Source of the DNA: Pseudomonadota bacterium
GTDB taxonomy: Bacteria; Pseudomonadota; Gammaproteobacteria; Steroidobacterales; Steroidobacteraceae
Assembly: GCA_003242275.1 (NCBI GenBank)
Contig: QGUX01000059.1
Span: 1 to 14,924, forward strand
Length of the DNA: 14,924 bases
Direction of reading: 5' to 3'
Position numbers and translations under genes: made by a program
Notes under the pieces: generated by a model
The model's input: only the letters and a program-made list of their open reading frames with translations
Databases searched by the model: none
What the model was told of the DNA's origin: nothing
Part shown: positions 7,855 through 14,920 of the stretch, one piece after another
Layout of the letters: each line of letters starts with the position of its first letter
Position numbering within the stretch: the first letter of the stretch is position 1

Positions 7855-8487
7855 ATGGCATTGCAGATTGGGGACGAAGCGCCGGACTTCACGGCGATGA
7901 CGACGCAGGGACTGATCCGCTTCCACGAGTGGCTGGGCTCGTCCTGGGGCGTGCTTTTCTCCCACCCCAAGGACTTCACGCCGGTCTGCACGACCGAGCT
8001 GGGCTACACCGAAAAGCTGCGGCCGGAATTCGAGAAGCGTGGCGTCAAGGTCATCGGCCTGTCGGTGGACGACGTCACCGACCATGAGCGCTGGGCGGAG
8101 GACATCCGCGAGACGCAGGGCGCGAAGCCGCAGTTTCCGATCATTGCCGACAGCCTGGGCAAGGTGGCTGCGGCCTACGGCATGATCCATCCCAAGGCGG
8201 ACAACACCTTCACCGTCCGCTCGGTGTTCTTCATCGACCCGTCCCGGAAGATCCGCGCGATGATCACCTACCCGGCCAGCACCGGGCGCAACTTCGACGA
8301 GATCCTGCGCGTGATCGACTCGCTGCAGCTCACCGACCGGCACAAGGTCGCCACGCCGGTGAACTGGCGCAACGGTGAAGACGTGATCATCGTTCCCTCG
8401 GTGTCGAACGAGGAGGCGCGCAAGCTCTTTCCCGAGGGCTGGCACGAACACCGTCCCTACCTCAGGGTGGTGAAGCAGCCGACCTGA
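7855..8487 (+). CDS. 1-Cys peroxiredoxin (Prx6 family)
   Basis: This is a cytoplasmic thiol peroxidase that reduces hydrogen peroxide and organic hydroperoxides. The 210-residue length and the long C-terminal domain (about 165-210, ending HEHRPYLRVVKQ) place it in the Prx6 group rather than AhpC. The peroxidatic cysteine is C45 in HPKDFTPVCTTE, with the active-site Pro38 and Thr42. No other cysteine occurs in the protein, so there is no resolving Cys within the chain; reductant must come from outside, for example a small thiol. VDDVTDHERWAEDI (71-84) and TYPASTGRNFDEILRVIDSLQ (about 142-162) are further family segments. The start ATG has CGGAGG 4 nt upstream and a good promoter. The TGA overlaps the cysJ ATG by one base (TGATG), which implies translational coupling. 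Confidence 0.93.
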   Translation: MALQIGDEAPDFTAMTTQGLIRFHEWLGSSWGVLFSHPKDFTPVCTTELGYTEKLRPEFEKRGVKVIGLSVDDVTDHERWAEDIRETQGAKPQFPIIADSLGKVAAAYGMIHPKADNTFTVRSVFFIDPSRKIRAMITYPASTGRNFDEILRVIDSLQLTDRHKVATPVNWRNGEDVIIVPSVSNEEARKLFPEGWHEHRPYLRVVKQPT

Positions 8488-10328
8488 TGAGCTCATCCGC
8501 CACCGCCCGCCTCCCGCAGGCCGGCCCCGGAGACTGCCCCGCTCTGGTGGACGCAGCAGGCTGGCAGGCCGCTCCCTTCGATGCCGCGCTGGCCGGTGAC
8601 GTGCGTGCCCTGGTGGCGCGCCTGTCGCCGGCGCAGCGGGCGTGGCTGAGCGGCTACCTGGCCGGCTCGCTGGGCACGGCCGTCTCGGCGGCGCCCGCCG
8701 CGCCCGCGGCGGCGGGCCACGCCGTGACCATCCTGTACGGAACACAGAGCGGCAACTGCGAGGGCCTGGCGAAGCGGCTGGCGGCGCGCCTGGCCGCGGC
8801 AGGCCATGCGGCGCGCGTGCTCGACATGCTCGACTGCCGCAAGGCCGACCTGGAGCAGGCCGCGCGCCTGCTGGTGATCGTCAGCACGCATGGGGACGGC
8901 GACCCGCCCGAGCGGGCCGCGCCGCTGTTCGAGCTGCTGGCCGGCCGCAAGGCGCCACGGCTGCCGCACGTGCAGTACGCCGTGCTGGCGCTGGGCGACC
9001 GCAGCTACGAGCACTTCTGCGCGGCCGGCAGGACCATCGATGCACGCCTCGAGCAGCTCGGCGCGCAGCGCCTGCGGCCATGCGAGGAATGCGATGTCGA
9101 CTTCGACGCGCCGGCGGCCGCGTGGATGGACTGGGCGTGCACGCAGCTGGCCTCCCCAGGCGCACCGGCGCCCGTGGCCACTCCCGCCCCGCAGGCCAGC
9201 GCCAACGTGGTGCAGGCCTGGACGCGCAGGCATCCCTTCCACGCCCCGGTGCTTGCCAACCTCGACCTGACGGTGCGCGGTTCGACCCGGCAGGTGCGGC
9301 ACGTCGAACTGTCGCTGGAAGGCTCCAACATCCAGTACGAGCCCGGTGACGCGCTGGGCATCGTGCCCCGCAATGCCGATGTGGCCGTCGAAGCCCTGCT
9401 GGCGGCGCTGCGCTTCGTCGGCGCCGCCGCGGTGCAGGTGGGCGAGCACGAGACCGACCTGTACACGGCGCTGGCGCAGCACTGCGAGATCGGCACGCTG
9501 ACCGCCGCGTTCGTGAAGCGCTACGCCGAAGCGGGCAACCACGCCGCCCTCGCCGGCATCGCCGGCGACAAGGAGAAGCTCACCCGCTACCTGTGGGGCC
9601 GCGACGTGCTCGACATGGTCACCGAGTACCCCCCGGCCGGGCTGGATGCGGCGTCCTTCGCCCGCCTGCTCTCGCCGCTGGCGCCCCGCCTGTATTCCAT
9701 CTCCTCCTCCCAGGCAGCCCATCCCGACGAAGTCCACCTCACCGTCGGCGTTGTGGCCTACGAGGCCCGCCAGCGCGCGCGCCTGGGCACGGTCTCCGGC
9801 GCCATCGCGGCCATGGGCGAGGACACCTCGCTCCCCGTGTACCTGCATCGCAACGAGGGCTTCCGCCTCCCCGCCGACCCCGCAACGCCGATCGTGATGA
9901 TCGGCGCGGGGACCGGCGTTGCCCCCTACCGCGGCTTCCTGGCCGAACGGGAGGCGCGCGCAGCCACCGGGCGCAACTGGCTGGTCTTCGGCAACCGCTC
10001 CTTCGAGCACGACTTCCTTTACCAGTCGGAATGGCTCGCCTGGCGTCGCAGTGGCCTGCTCACGCGCATCGACGTGGCCTTCTCGCGCGACCAGCCGGAG
10101 AAGGTCTACGTGCAGCACCGGCTGCGCGAGCACGGCGCCGAGCTCTGGCGCTGGCTCCGCGACGGCGCGCACCTGTACGTGTGCGGCGACGCCGCGCGCA
10201 TGGCGCCGGACGTCGAGCGCGCGCTGCTCGACATCGCCATGACGCACGGCGGCCTGGACGAGGAGGCCGCCCGGGAGCACCTCAGGCAGCTGCAGCGCGA
10301 GCGGCGCTACCAGAAGGACGTGTACTGA
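8487..10328 (+). CDS. cysJ: NADPH-dependent sulfite reductase flavoprotein (alpha) subunit CysJ
   Basis: CysJ carries electrons from NADPH through FAD and FMN to the CysI haemoprotein, which reduces sulfite to sulfide for cysteine synthesis. The 613-residue protein (E. coli about 599) has a short N-terminal segment and an Ala/Pro linker (66-77), then a flavodoxin domain: FMN-binding YGTQSGNCE (84-92), STHGDGDPP (133-141) and ALGDRSYEHF. The FAD-binding and connecting domain holds EPGDALGIVPRN and the RLYS motif (401-404). The NADPH domain has GAGTGVAPYRGF (473-484) and a CGDAARMA loop. It ends in YQKDVY, the typical C-terminus of this family, whose final aromatic residue stacks on FAD. The ATG overlaps the peroxiredoxin stop by one base, and the TGA overlaps the cysI ATG in the same way. 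Confidence 0.95.
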   Translation: MSSSATARLPQAGPGDCPALVDAAGWQAAPFDAALAGDVRALVARLSPAQRAWLSGYLAGSLGTAVSAAPAAPAAAGHAVTILYGTQSGNCEGLAKRLAARLAAAGHAARVLDMLDCRKADLEQAARLLVIVSTHGDGDPPERAAPLFELLAGRKAPRLPHVQYAVLALGDRSYEHFCAAGRTIDARLEQLGAQRLRPCEECDVDFDAPAAAWMDWACTQLASPGAPAPVATPAPQASANVVQAWTRRHPFHAPVLANLDLTVRGSTRQVRHVELSLEGSNIQYEPGDALGIVPRNADVAVEALLAALRFVGAAAVQVGEHETDLYTALAQHCEIGTLTAAFVKRYAEAGNHAALAGIAGDKEKLTRYLWGRDVLDMVTEYPPAGLDAASFARLLSPLAPRLYSISSSQAAHPDEVHLTVGVVAYEARQRARLGTVSGAIAAMGEDTSLPVYLHRNEGFRLPADPATPIVMIGAGTGVAPYRGFLAEREARAATGRNWLVFGNRSFEHDFLYQSEWLAWRRSGLLTRIDVAFSRDQPEKVYVQHRLREHGAELWRWLRDGAHLYVCGDAARMAPDVERALLDIAMTHGGLDEEAAREHLRQLQRERRYQKDVY

Positions 10329-12055
10329 TGGCCTCGAATCCGCCCCGCTTCGACCTGTCCGCCCCGCTCGAGGCGCTGCATTCCAACGAGCGCGTCAAGC
10401 ACGAGAGCCGCCAGCTGCGCGGCACGCTGGCGGTGAGCCTCGCCGATCCAGTGACCGGCGCCGTGGACGCGACCGACGCCCTGCTGACCAAGTTCTTCGG
10501 CATCTACCAGCAGGACGACCGCGACCTGCGCGAGGAGCGGCGCCGCGCGAAGCTGGAACCGCGCTACCAGTTCATGGCACGCGTGCGCCTGCCCGGGGGC
10601 GTGTGCCGGCCGGACCAGTGGCTGGCGCTGGACCGGCTGGCGCGCGACCTCGCCGACGGCACGCTGCGGCTGACCACGCGCCAGACCTTCCAGTTCCACG
10701 GCGTGCGCAAGCGCAACCTGAAGAAACTGGTCAGGGGCCTGCGTGAGGCGGGGCTGGATACCGTCGCGGCCTGCGGCGACGACAACCGCAACGTCATCTG
10801 CACGGCCAATCCCCTGCTCTCGCCGGCGCACGCCGAGGTCAGCCGGCTGGCCGCCGAGATCAGCGCGCACCTGAAGCCGCGCACCGGCGCCTACCGCGAG
10901 ATATTCCTCGACGAACCACCTGCCGATACGCCTTCCCCGGAGGAGCCGCTCTACGGCACCACCTACCTGCCGCGCAAGTTCAAGATCGCGCTCGCCGTGC
11001 CACCCGGCAACGACGTCGACGTGCATGCCCACGACCTGGGCTTCGTGGCGATCGTGGAGGATGGAGCCATCGCTGGCTACAACGTGCTGGTGGGCGGCGG
11101 CATGGGCATGACGCACAACGTGCCGCAGACCTTCCCGCGCCTGTCCGAACCGGCGGGCTTCTGCCGGCCCGGGGACGTGTTGGCCGTCGCGGAGCACACC
11201 CTCTGCATCCAGCGCGACTTCGGCGACCGCAGGGACCGCGCGCACGCGCGCTTCAAGTACACCATCGAGGATCGCGGCATCGCCTGGTTCCGCCGGGAAC
11301 TGGAGCGACGGCTCGGCCATCCGCTGGAGGAGCCCCGCCCGGCGCACTTCACCAGTTCCGCCGACGTGCCCGGCTGGACCCTGGGCGCCGACGGCCGCTG
11401 GCACTACACCTTGGTCGTGGAGAACGGCCGCGTTGCCGACCGCGAGGGCGGTCCGGCGCTGCTTTCCGCGATGCGCGCCATCGCCACCCTGCACTCCGGA
11501 CTGTTCGCACTGACGACCAACCAGAACGTCGTCATCGCCGGCATCCGCAACGAGGACCGGCCGCGCATCGAGGCCCTGTTGCAGCAGCACGGCATCGCCC
11601 GGGCAGCCCGCACGCGCCTGCGCCAGACTGCGATGGCCTGCGTCGCCTTCCCCACCTGCGGCCTCGCCATGGCCGAAAGCGAACGCTACCTGCCCTCGCT
11701 GCTCGACAAGGTGGAGCCCATGCTCGAGGAGCTGGGGCTCGCCGACCGGCCGATCTCGATGCGCATGAGCGGTTGCCCCAATGGCTGCTCGCGTCCCTAC
11801 CTCGCGGAGATCGCGCTGGTGGGCAAGGCACCCGGGAAGTACAACCTCTACCTCGGCGCCGGTGCCGCCGGCGAACGCCTCAATGCGCTGTACCGCGAGA
11901 CCCTCGGCGAGGAGCAGATCCTTGCCGCCCTGAGCGAAGTGCTCGGCCGCTACGCCCGCGAACGCAGGGGGCAGGAACCCTTCGGCGACTTCGTGGTGCG
12001 GGCCGGCATCGTGCGCGGGATGCGCGCCGGACGGGAGTTCCAGCGCCATGGCTGA
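10328..12055 (+). CDS. cysI: Sulfite reductase haemoprotein (beta) subunit CysI
   Basis: CysI reduces sulfite to sulfide in a six-electron step at a coupled sirohaem-4Fe-4S centre. The 575-residue length agrees with the family (E. coli 570). Four cluster cysteines are visible: C438 and C444 in ACVAFPTCGLA, and C483 and C487 in MSGCPNGCSRPY; one of the latter also bridges to sirohaem. The sulfite-site and sirohaem region includes LTTRQTFQFHG and CGDDNRNVICTANP in the first half, with SNERVKHESRQLRG near the start. The start is the ATG overlapping the cysJ stop. The last 8 bases overlap the start of the cyclo-ligase gene. No cysH, cysG or sulfate-activation gene is in the window, so those steps must be encoded elsewhere. 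Confidence 0.95.
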   Translation: MASNPPRFDLSAPLEALHSNERVKHESRQLRGTLAVSLADPVTGAVDATDALLTKFFGIYQQDDRDLREERRRAKLEPRYQFMARVRLPGGVCRPDQWLALDRLARDLADGTLRLTTRQTFQFHGVRKRNLKKLVRGLREAGLDTVAACGDDNRNVICTANPLLSPAHAEVSRLAAEISAHLKPRTGAYREIFLDEPPADTPSPEEPLYGTTYLPRKFKIALAVPPGNDVDVHAHDLGFVAIVEDGAIAGYNVLVGGGMGMTHNVPQTFPRLSEPAGFCRPGDVLAVAEHTLCIQRDFGDRRDRAHARFKYTIEDRGIAWFRRELERRLGHPLEEPRPAHFTSSADVPGWTLGADGRWHYTLVVENGRVADREGGPALLSAMRAIATLHSGLFALTTNQNVVIAGIRNEDRPRIEALLQQHGIARAARTRLRQTAMACVAFPTCGLAMAESERYLPSLLDKVEPMLEELGLADRPISMRMSGCPNGCSRPYLAEIALVGKAPGKYNLYLGAGAAGERLNALYRETLGEEQILAALSEVLGRYARERRGQEPFGDFVVRAGIVRGMRAGREFQRHG

Positions 12056-12680
12056 GTCCCTGCGCGACTGGGAAGAGATCCGCCGCTGGCGCAGCGCGCG
12101 GCGCAGGGAACTGCTGGAGCGGCGCGCGGCCATGTCGCCGCGCGAGCGCCGGGTGCGCGGCGCGCAGGCGCGGCGCCACCTGCTCGCCAGTGCGCGCTGG
12201 GACCGCCATGCCGTGCTGGGCATCTACTGGCCCATCCGCGGCGAGATCGACGTCCTCGACATCGCGAGGGACCACATCCGCGCCGGCGGCGTTGCCGCAC
12301 TGCCCGTGGTCACGCGCAAGGACGCCGCCGTGGAGTTCTGGAAGTGGGATCCGCTGGCCCGCATGGAGCGCGGCTTCTGGAACATCCCCGTTCCCGCCGT
12401 CGCCGAACCCGTGCGACCGGACGTGCTGATCATCCCGCCGGTGGGCTTCGATCCGGCCGGCTATCGCCTGGGATACGGCGGCGGCTACTACGACCGCACG
12501 CTGGCCTCGATGTCACCGCTGCCGCTGCGCATCGCGCTGGCCTATGCCGACGCGGAGCTGCCGACCATCCATCCGCAGCCGCACGACATCCCCATGAGCC
12601 TGGTCGTCACCGACGAGGGCGTGCGCGCCACGGGCGAGGCCGGCGCGCCCGACGCACGCACGGATTACCGCACGGGTTGA
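12048..12680 (+). CDS. ygfA: 5-formyltetrahydrofolate cyclo-ligase
   Basis: This enzyme (methenyl-THF synthetase, EC 6.3.3.2) uses ATP to convert 5-formyltetrahydrofolate to 5,10-methenyltetrahydrofolate, returning stored folate to one-carbon metabolism. The 210-residue protein carries a basic N-terminal helix (RRWRSARRRELLERR), YWPIRGEID (60-68), IIPPVGFD (128-135) and the signature GYRLGYGGGYYDR (138-150) that forms the nucleotide-binding loop. The Arg/Ala-rich N-terminus is longer than in many relatives. The ATG lies inside the end of cysI with an 8-bp overlap, so it is probably translated with cysI. The link to sulfite reduction is not an obvious pathway link; shared need in cysteine/methionine metabolism is one explanation. 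The tail from about 195 (GEAGAPDARTDYRTG) is poorly ordered. Confidence 0.92.
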   Translation: MAESLRDWEEIRRWRSARRRELLERRAAMSPRERRVRGAQARRHLLASARWDRHAVLGIYWPIRGEIDVLDIARDHIRAGGVAALPVVTRKDAAVEFWKWDPLARMERGFWNIPVPAVAEPVRPDVLIIPPVGFDPAGYRLGYGGGYYDRTLASMSPLPLRIALAYADAELPTIHPQPHDIPMSLVVTDEGVRATGEAGAPDARTDYRTG

Positions 12681-12695
12681 CATCCGCACGACGCG

Positions 12696-13556
12696 ATGGA
12701 CACGGAACTGGCCCGCACCTTCCTCACCATCGCCGAGACCGGCAGCTTCGTGGCCGCCTCCGAGCGCCTGCACGTCACCCAGTCCACGGTCAGCGCCCGC
12801 ATCCGCCGCCTGGAGGAGTGGCTGGGCGCCGGGATGTTCGTGCGCGAACGCAACGGCAGCACGCTCACCCCGGCCGGCCGGCGCTTCCTGCGGCACGCCG
12901 CCCTGCTGACCCGCGTGGCCGAGCAGGCGCGCCGGGAGATCCGCGAGAGCCTGGAGGCGCGCACGCTGCTGACCATCGGCGCCCGTCCCGGGCTGTGGGA
13001 GGATTTCCTGTGCCGCTGGCTGGGCGAGTTCGCACCGCGCGTGCCGGACGTGCGCGTGCGCGCCCTGATGGGACACGAGGAGGCCATCGTGCAGGCCATC
13101 GTCGAGGGCGAGGCCGATGCCGGCATCCTGTACGTGCCCTCGCCCCGACCCTCGCTGGCCATCGAGTTCCTGTTCGAGGAAGTCCTGGTACTGGTGAGCA
13201 CGGCGCCGCCCGGCGGGAACTGGAGCGCGCCCGGCTACGTGGACGTGGACTGGGGACCTCATTTCCTCGCCTGGCGTTCCCGCATGCACCCGCAGCTCGA
13301 CGCGCCGGCCATCACGGTCAACACGGGCTGGCTGGGACTCACGCACCTGCTCGCGCACGGCGGCTGCGGCTACTTCCCGCGCCGGTTGCTCCGCCGGTAC
13401 CTGGCCGAGGGACGCATCCACTGCGTCGCCGGCGCGCCCACATTCCGCCTGCCCGCCTACCTGTGCCATGCCACGGCCGGTGGTACCACCGTCCTCACCG
13501 AGGCGCTCGAGGCCATCCGCGATGCCGCCCGCGGCATCGAGGACGTCGATGCATGA
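12696..13556 (+). CDS. LysR family transcriptional regulator, HdfR-like
   Basis: This 286-residue DNA-binding regulator has an N-terminal winged helix-turn-helix (FLTIAETGSFVAASERLHVTQ followed by STVSARIRRLEEWLG; about 9-44) and a short effector domain. From memory of the E. coli HdfR sequence, the opening MDTEL..TFL, the segment TIGARPGLWEDFLCRWLG (about 93-110; HdfR has IGASASLWE..L..WLG) and VDVDWGPHF (HdfR LEWGPDF) all correspond. HdfR-type proteins are short LysR members, and E. coli HdfR represses flhDC; the target here is unknown. The gene starts 15 bp after the cyclo-ligase stop on the same strand with no clear promoter of its own, so it probably lies at the end of the peroxiredoxin-cysJI transcript. 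That makes feedback on the operon possible, though LysR regulators more often sit divergent to their targets. Confidence 0.88.
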   Translation: MDTELARTFLTIAETGSFVAASERLHVTQSTVSARIRRLEEWLGAGMFVRERNGSTLTPAGRRFLRHAALLTRVAEQARREIRESLEARTLLTIGARPGLWEDFLCRWLGEFAPRVPDVRVRALMGHEEAIVQAIVEGEADAGILYVPSPRPSLAIEFLFEEVLVLVSTAPPGGNWSAPGYVDVDWGPHFLAWRSRMHPQLDAPAITVNTGWLGLTHLLAHGGCGYFPRRLLRRYLAEGRIHCVAGAPTFRLPAYLCHATAGGTTVLTEALEAIRDAARGIEDVDA

Positions 13557-13572
13557 GCGCAGGATTATTCGT

Positions 13573-13601
13573 TTGTCCGGCCGCGCGCCGCGACCTACCG
13601 T
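13573..13601 (+). promoter_or_regulatory. Putative promoter of the 44-residue membrane protein gene
   Basis: The boxes are TTGTCC (13573-13578), a 17-bp spacer and TACCGT (13596-13601). The -10 box ends 6 nt before the ATG, so the transcript would start at or beside the start codon. The -10 match is weak, but the spacing and position fit the other leaderless-looking starts here. Confidence 0.35.
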
Positions 13602-13607
13602 GTCCAC

Positions 13608-13742
13608 ATGGACATCGACCCCCGAAAACAGGATCGCGTGGCACCCAGGACGCGCGCCCGGCGCGTGGATCCGCTGATGATGATGAACGTGGCGGTGGCA
13701 GTGCTCCTGCTGTCGTTCGCCGCCATCATGATGATCGGCTGA
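13608..13742 (+). CDS. Small single-span membrane protein, 44 residues, unknown function
   Basis: The ATG opens a 45-codon frame between the LysR and MarR genes. The N-terminal 23 residues are hydrophilic and strongly basic (MDIDPRKQDRV.. with RTRARR). Residues 24-44 are a continuous hydrophobic segment (MMMNVAVAVLLLSFAAIMMIG) that ends at the stop codon, giving one predicted membrane helix with a positive N-terminus, hence probably N-in. This charge-then-helix layout is what real small membrane proteins look like and is unlikely in a random GC-rich frame. A promoter-like pair lies just upstream and a hairpin 9 nt downstream, so it could be a free-standing unit. There is no Shine-Dalgarno. 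I recognise no family; it may be a small regulator or assembly partner of a membrane complex. Confidence 0.5.
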   Translation: MDIDPRKQDRVAPRTRARRVDPLMMMNVAVAVLLLSFAAIMMIG

Positions 13743-13751
13743 GCGGACCAC

Positions 13752-13771
13752 GCCGGGCGCGCCGCCCCGGC
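13752..13771. terminator. Short GC-rich hairpin after the small membrane protein gene
   Basis: GCCGGGCG, loop CGC, CGCCC, a bulged C and GGC form an 8-pair stem starting 9 nt after the stop. There is no T-run, so termination activity is uncertain. It sits immediately before the MarR promoter boxes. Confidence 0.35.
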
Positions 13772-13773
13772 AC

Positions 13774-13802
13774 TTGGGCGCGAGGGATGCGGCCTGTAGG
13801 CT
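13774..13802 (+). promoter_or_regulatory. Putative promoter of the MarR gene
   Basis: TTGGGC (13774-13779), a 17-bp spacer and TAGGCT (13797-13802) lie 7 nt before the MarR ATG. The spacing is ideal for sigma-70, and the start of transcription would fall at the start codon. No Shine-Dalgarno is present. Confidence 0.45.
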
Positions 13803-13809
13803 TTCCGCC

Positions 13810-14223
13810 ATGAACAAGGCCGATTTCGAGTACCTGGCGGAATTCCGCTACCAGCTGCGGCGCTTCCTGCGCTTCAGCGAGAACGCCGTGCAGGCCGAGG
13901 GCCTCACGCCCCAGCAGTACCAGCTGCTGCTGCAGATCAAGGGATTTCCCGGCCGGAACTGGGCCACCGTGGGCGAGCTGGCCGAGCGGCTGCAGGCCAG
14001 GCACCACGGTACCGTCGCACTGGTGTCGCGCTGCGAGGCGGCAGGCCTGGTGCGGCGCGTGCCCGATCCCGACGACCGGCGGCAGGTGCGCGTGCATCTC
14101 ACCGACGCCGGAGAACGGCGGCTGATGCGCCTGGCGCGCCTGCACCGCGACGAGCTGGAATCGCTGGCCGGCGTGTTCCGCATCAAGCGCATGGCGGCCT
14201 TCAACGATCGCGGCCAGGAGTGA
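13810..14223 (+). CDS. MarR family transcriptional regulator
   Basis: This 137-residue dimeric winged helix-turn-helix regulator is from a family that usually senses oxidants, phenolics or drugs and binds short palindromes. Helix 1 (FEYLAEFRYQLRRFLRFSE, 6-24) is the dimer arm. The DNA-binding part includes TVGELAERLQARHHGTVALV (53-72) and the wing PDPDDRRQVRVHLTDAG (85-101), which is the family signature. One cysteine (C75) lies in the helix-turn-helix region; single-Cys oxidant sensing as in OhrR uses an N-terminal Cys instead, so no claim is made. The ATG at 13810 is preferred to the upstream frame start at 13774 because family similarity begins here and the promoter boxes overlap the upstream extension. 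The neighbouring truncated haemoglobin, 64 bp downstream, is its most likely co-regulated partner. Confidence 0.88.
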   Translation: MNKADFEYLAEFRYQLRRFLRFSENAVQAEGLTPQQYQLLLQIKGFPGRNWATVGELAERLQARHHGTVALVSRCEAAGLVRRVPDPDDRRQVRVHLTDAGERRLMRLARLHRDELESLAGVFRIKRMAAFNDRGQE

Positions 14224-14232
14224 GAGCGCCCG

Positions 14233-14244
14233 GATGGAACCATC
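14233..14244. promoter_or_regulatory. Short inverted repeat upstream of the truncated haemoglobin gene
   Basis: GATGG, AA, CCATC is a perfect 5-bp-arm repeat in the 64-bp gap between the MarR gene and the haemoglobin gene. It could be an operator half-site pair or chance; an arm of this length is expected now and then in any region. Confidence 0.25.
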
Positions 14245-14287
14245 TGCGCCGTTGCCGGCCTAACCAGCAGAGCATCCCCGGACGTAC

Positions 14288-14776
14288 ATGACAGACGAAA
14301 CGCCCACGCCGGGCCAGGTCCGCCGCGCCGAGATCGTCGCGCGCCTCAAGGCCGAGACCGGCATCGATGAAGCGATGATCCAGCAGCTGGTCCACGGCTT
14401 CTATGCCCGTGTGCGCAGGGATCCGCTGATCGGCCCCGTGTTCGAGGAACGGATCCGGGACTGGGATCCGCACCTCGCGCGCATGTGCGATTTCTGGTCC
14501 TCAGTGGTGCTGATGACGGGCCGCTACCACGGCGCGCCCATGCCGAAGCACGTGGTGCTGCCCGTGGACGCCCGCCACTTCGACCGTTGGCTGGAACTGT
14601 TCCGCGAAGCCGCCAGGTCGGTGTGCACGCCGAAGGCGGCGGAGGTGTTCATCGAGCGCGCCAGCCTGATCGCCCGCAGCCTCGAGATGGGCGTGGCCAA
14701 TTTCAACGGGGTGCTGCTCGGGCGCGACGAGCGCTACAGCAGGTCGCCCGCTGCCGGGGAAACGGTGGCGGACTGA
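14288..14776 (+). CDS. Group III truncated haemoglobin
   Basis: This 162-residue haem protein of the 2-on-2 globin fold, group III (Campylobacter Ctb type), has proposed roles in handling nitric oxide, oxygen or peroxides. The family signature is plain: VHGFYARVRRDPLIGPVFEE (35-54), DWDPHLARMCDFWSSVVLMTGRYHGAPM (58-85) and HFDRWLELF (97-105). By rough alignment with Ctb, likely haem-pocket residues are Tyr39 (B10), His62 (E7), His88 as the proximal ligand (F8) and Trp101 (G8); these numbers are tentative. About 12 residues at the N-terminus and 20 at the C-terminus are outside the core. The ATG is the only reasonable start; the Shine-Dalgarno is weak. It lies in the same direction as the MarR gene and probably shares its transcript or is regulated by it. 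A terminator-like hairpin follows directly. Confidence 0.92.
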   Translation: MTDETPTPGQVRRAEIVARLKAETGIDEAMIQQLVHGFYARVRRDPLIGPVFEERIRDWDPHLARMCDFWSSVVLMTGRYHGAPMPKHVVLPVDARHFDRWLELFREAARSVCTPKAAEVFIERASLIARSLEMGVANFNGVLLGRDERYSRSPAAGETVAD

Positions 14777-14811
14777 GGGATGGGCTGCCGCTTCGCGGCG
14801 TCCTCCCCTTT
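14777..14811 (+). terminator. Probable terminator of the truncated haemoglobin gene
   Basis: An inner stem GCCGC-TTC-GCGGC (14787-14799) is extended by GG/CC and GGGA/TCCC pairs with a small bulge and one mismatch. It is followed by CTTT. It begins directly after the stop codon and separates the gene from the convergent tRNA. The T-run is short. Confidence 0.5.
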
Positions 14812-14829
14812 GAATTCACACTTCGAAGC

Positions 14830-14920
14830 TGGCGGAGAGAGAGGGATTCGAACCCTCGAAGGGCTTTTGACCCTTACACCCTTAGCAGGGGTGCGCCTTC
14901 GACCACTCGGCCATCTCTCC
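14830..14920 (-). tRNA. tRNA-Ser (anticodon GCT)
   Basis: On the minus strand the acceptor arms GGAGAGA and TCTCTCC pair perfectly, with discriminator G and an encoded CCA (14830-14832). The D-arm reads GCCGAGTGGTCGAAGGC. The anticodon loop CTGCTAA carries GCT (14884-14886), flanked by CACCC/GGGTG; it reads AGC and AGU codons. A long variable arm (AGGG..CCCT) marks it as class II. The T-arm is GAGGGTTCGAATCCCTC. Its promoter lies beyond the right edge, with only 4 nt left in the window. Confidence 0.97.

Noticed and set aside
8493..10280. 595-codon open frame on the minus strand opposite cysJ
   Set aside because: It is an antisense shadow of cysJ with no recognisable domain or start signal.
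10307..12223. 638-codon open frame on the minus strand opposite cysI
   Set aside because: It lies fully across cysI and the cyclo-ligase gene, which have strong family motifs. The translation is a low-complexity Arg/Ala/Gly/His mix typical of antisense frames in GC-rich DNA.
12677..12682. Perfect TTGACA hexamer before the LysR gene
   Set aside because: It includes the cyclo-ligase stop codon. A -10 at 17 bp would fall inside the LysR coding region and reads ACACGG.
13553..13813. Alternative frame starting at the ATG overlapping the LysR stop
   Set aside because: It runs across the small membrane protein and hairpin into the MarR start and has a Pro/Arg/Gly/His-rich translation without any plausible domain.
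14830..14920. tRNA-Ser as an integration site for a mobile element
   Set aside because: tRNA-Ser genes are common attachment sites, but no integrase, repeated tRNA 3' end or composition shift is seen on the visible side.
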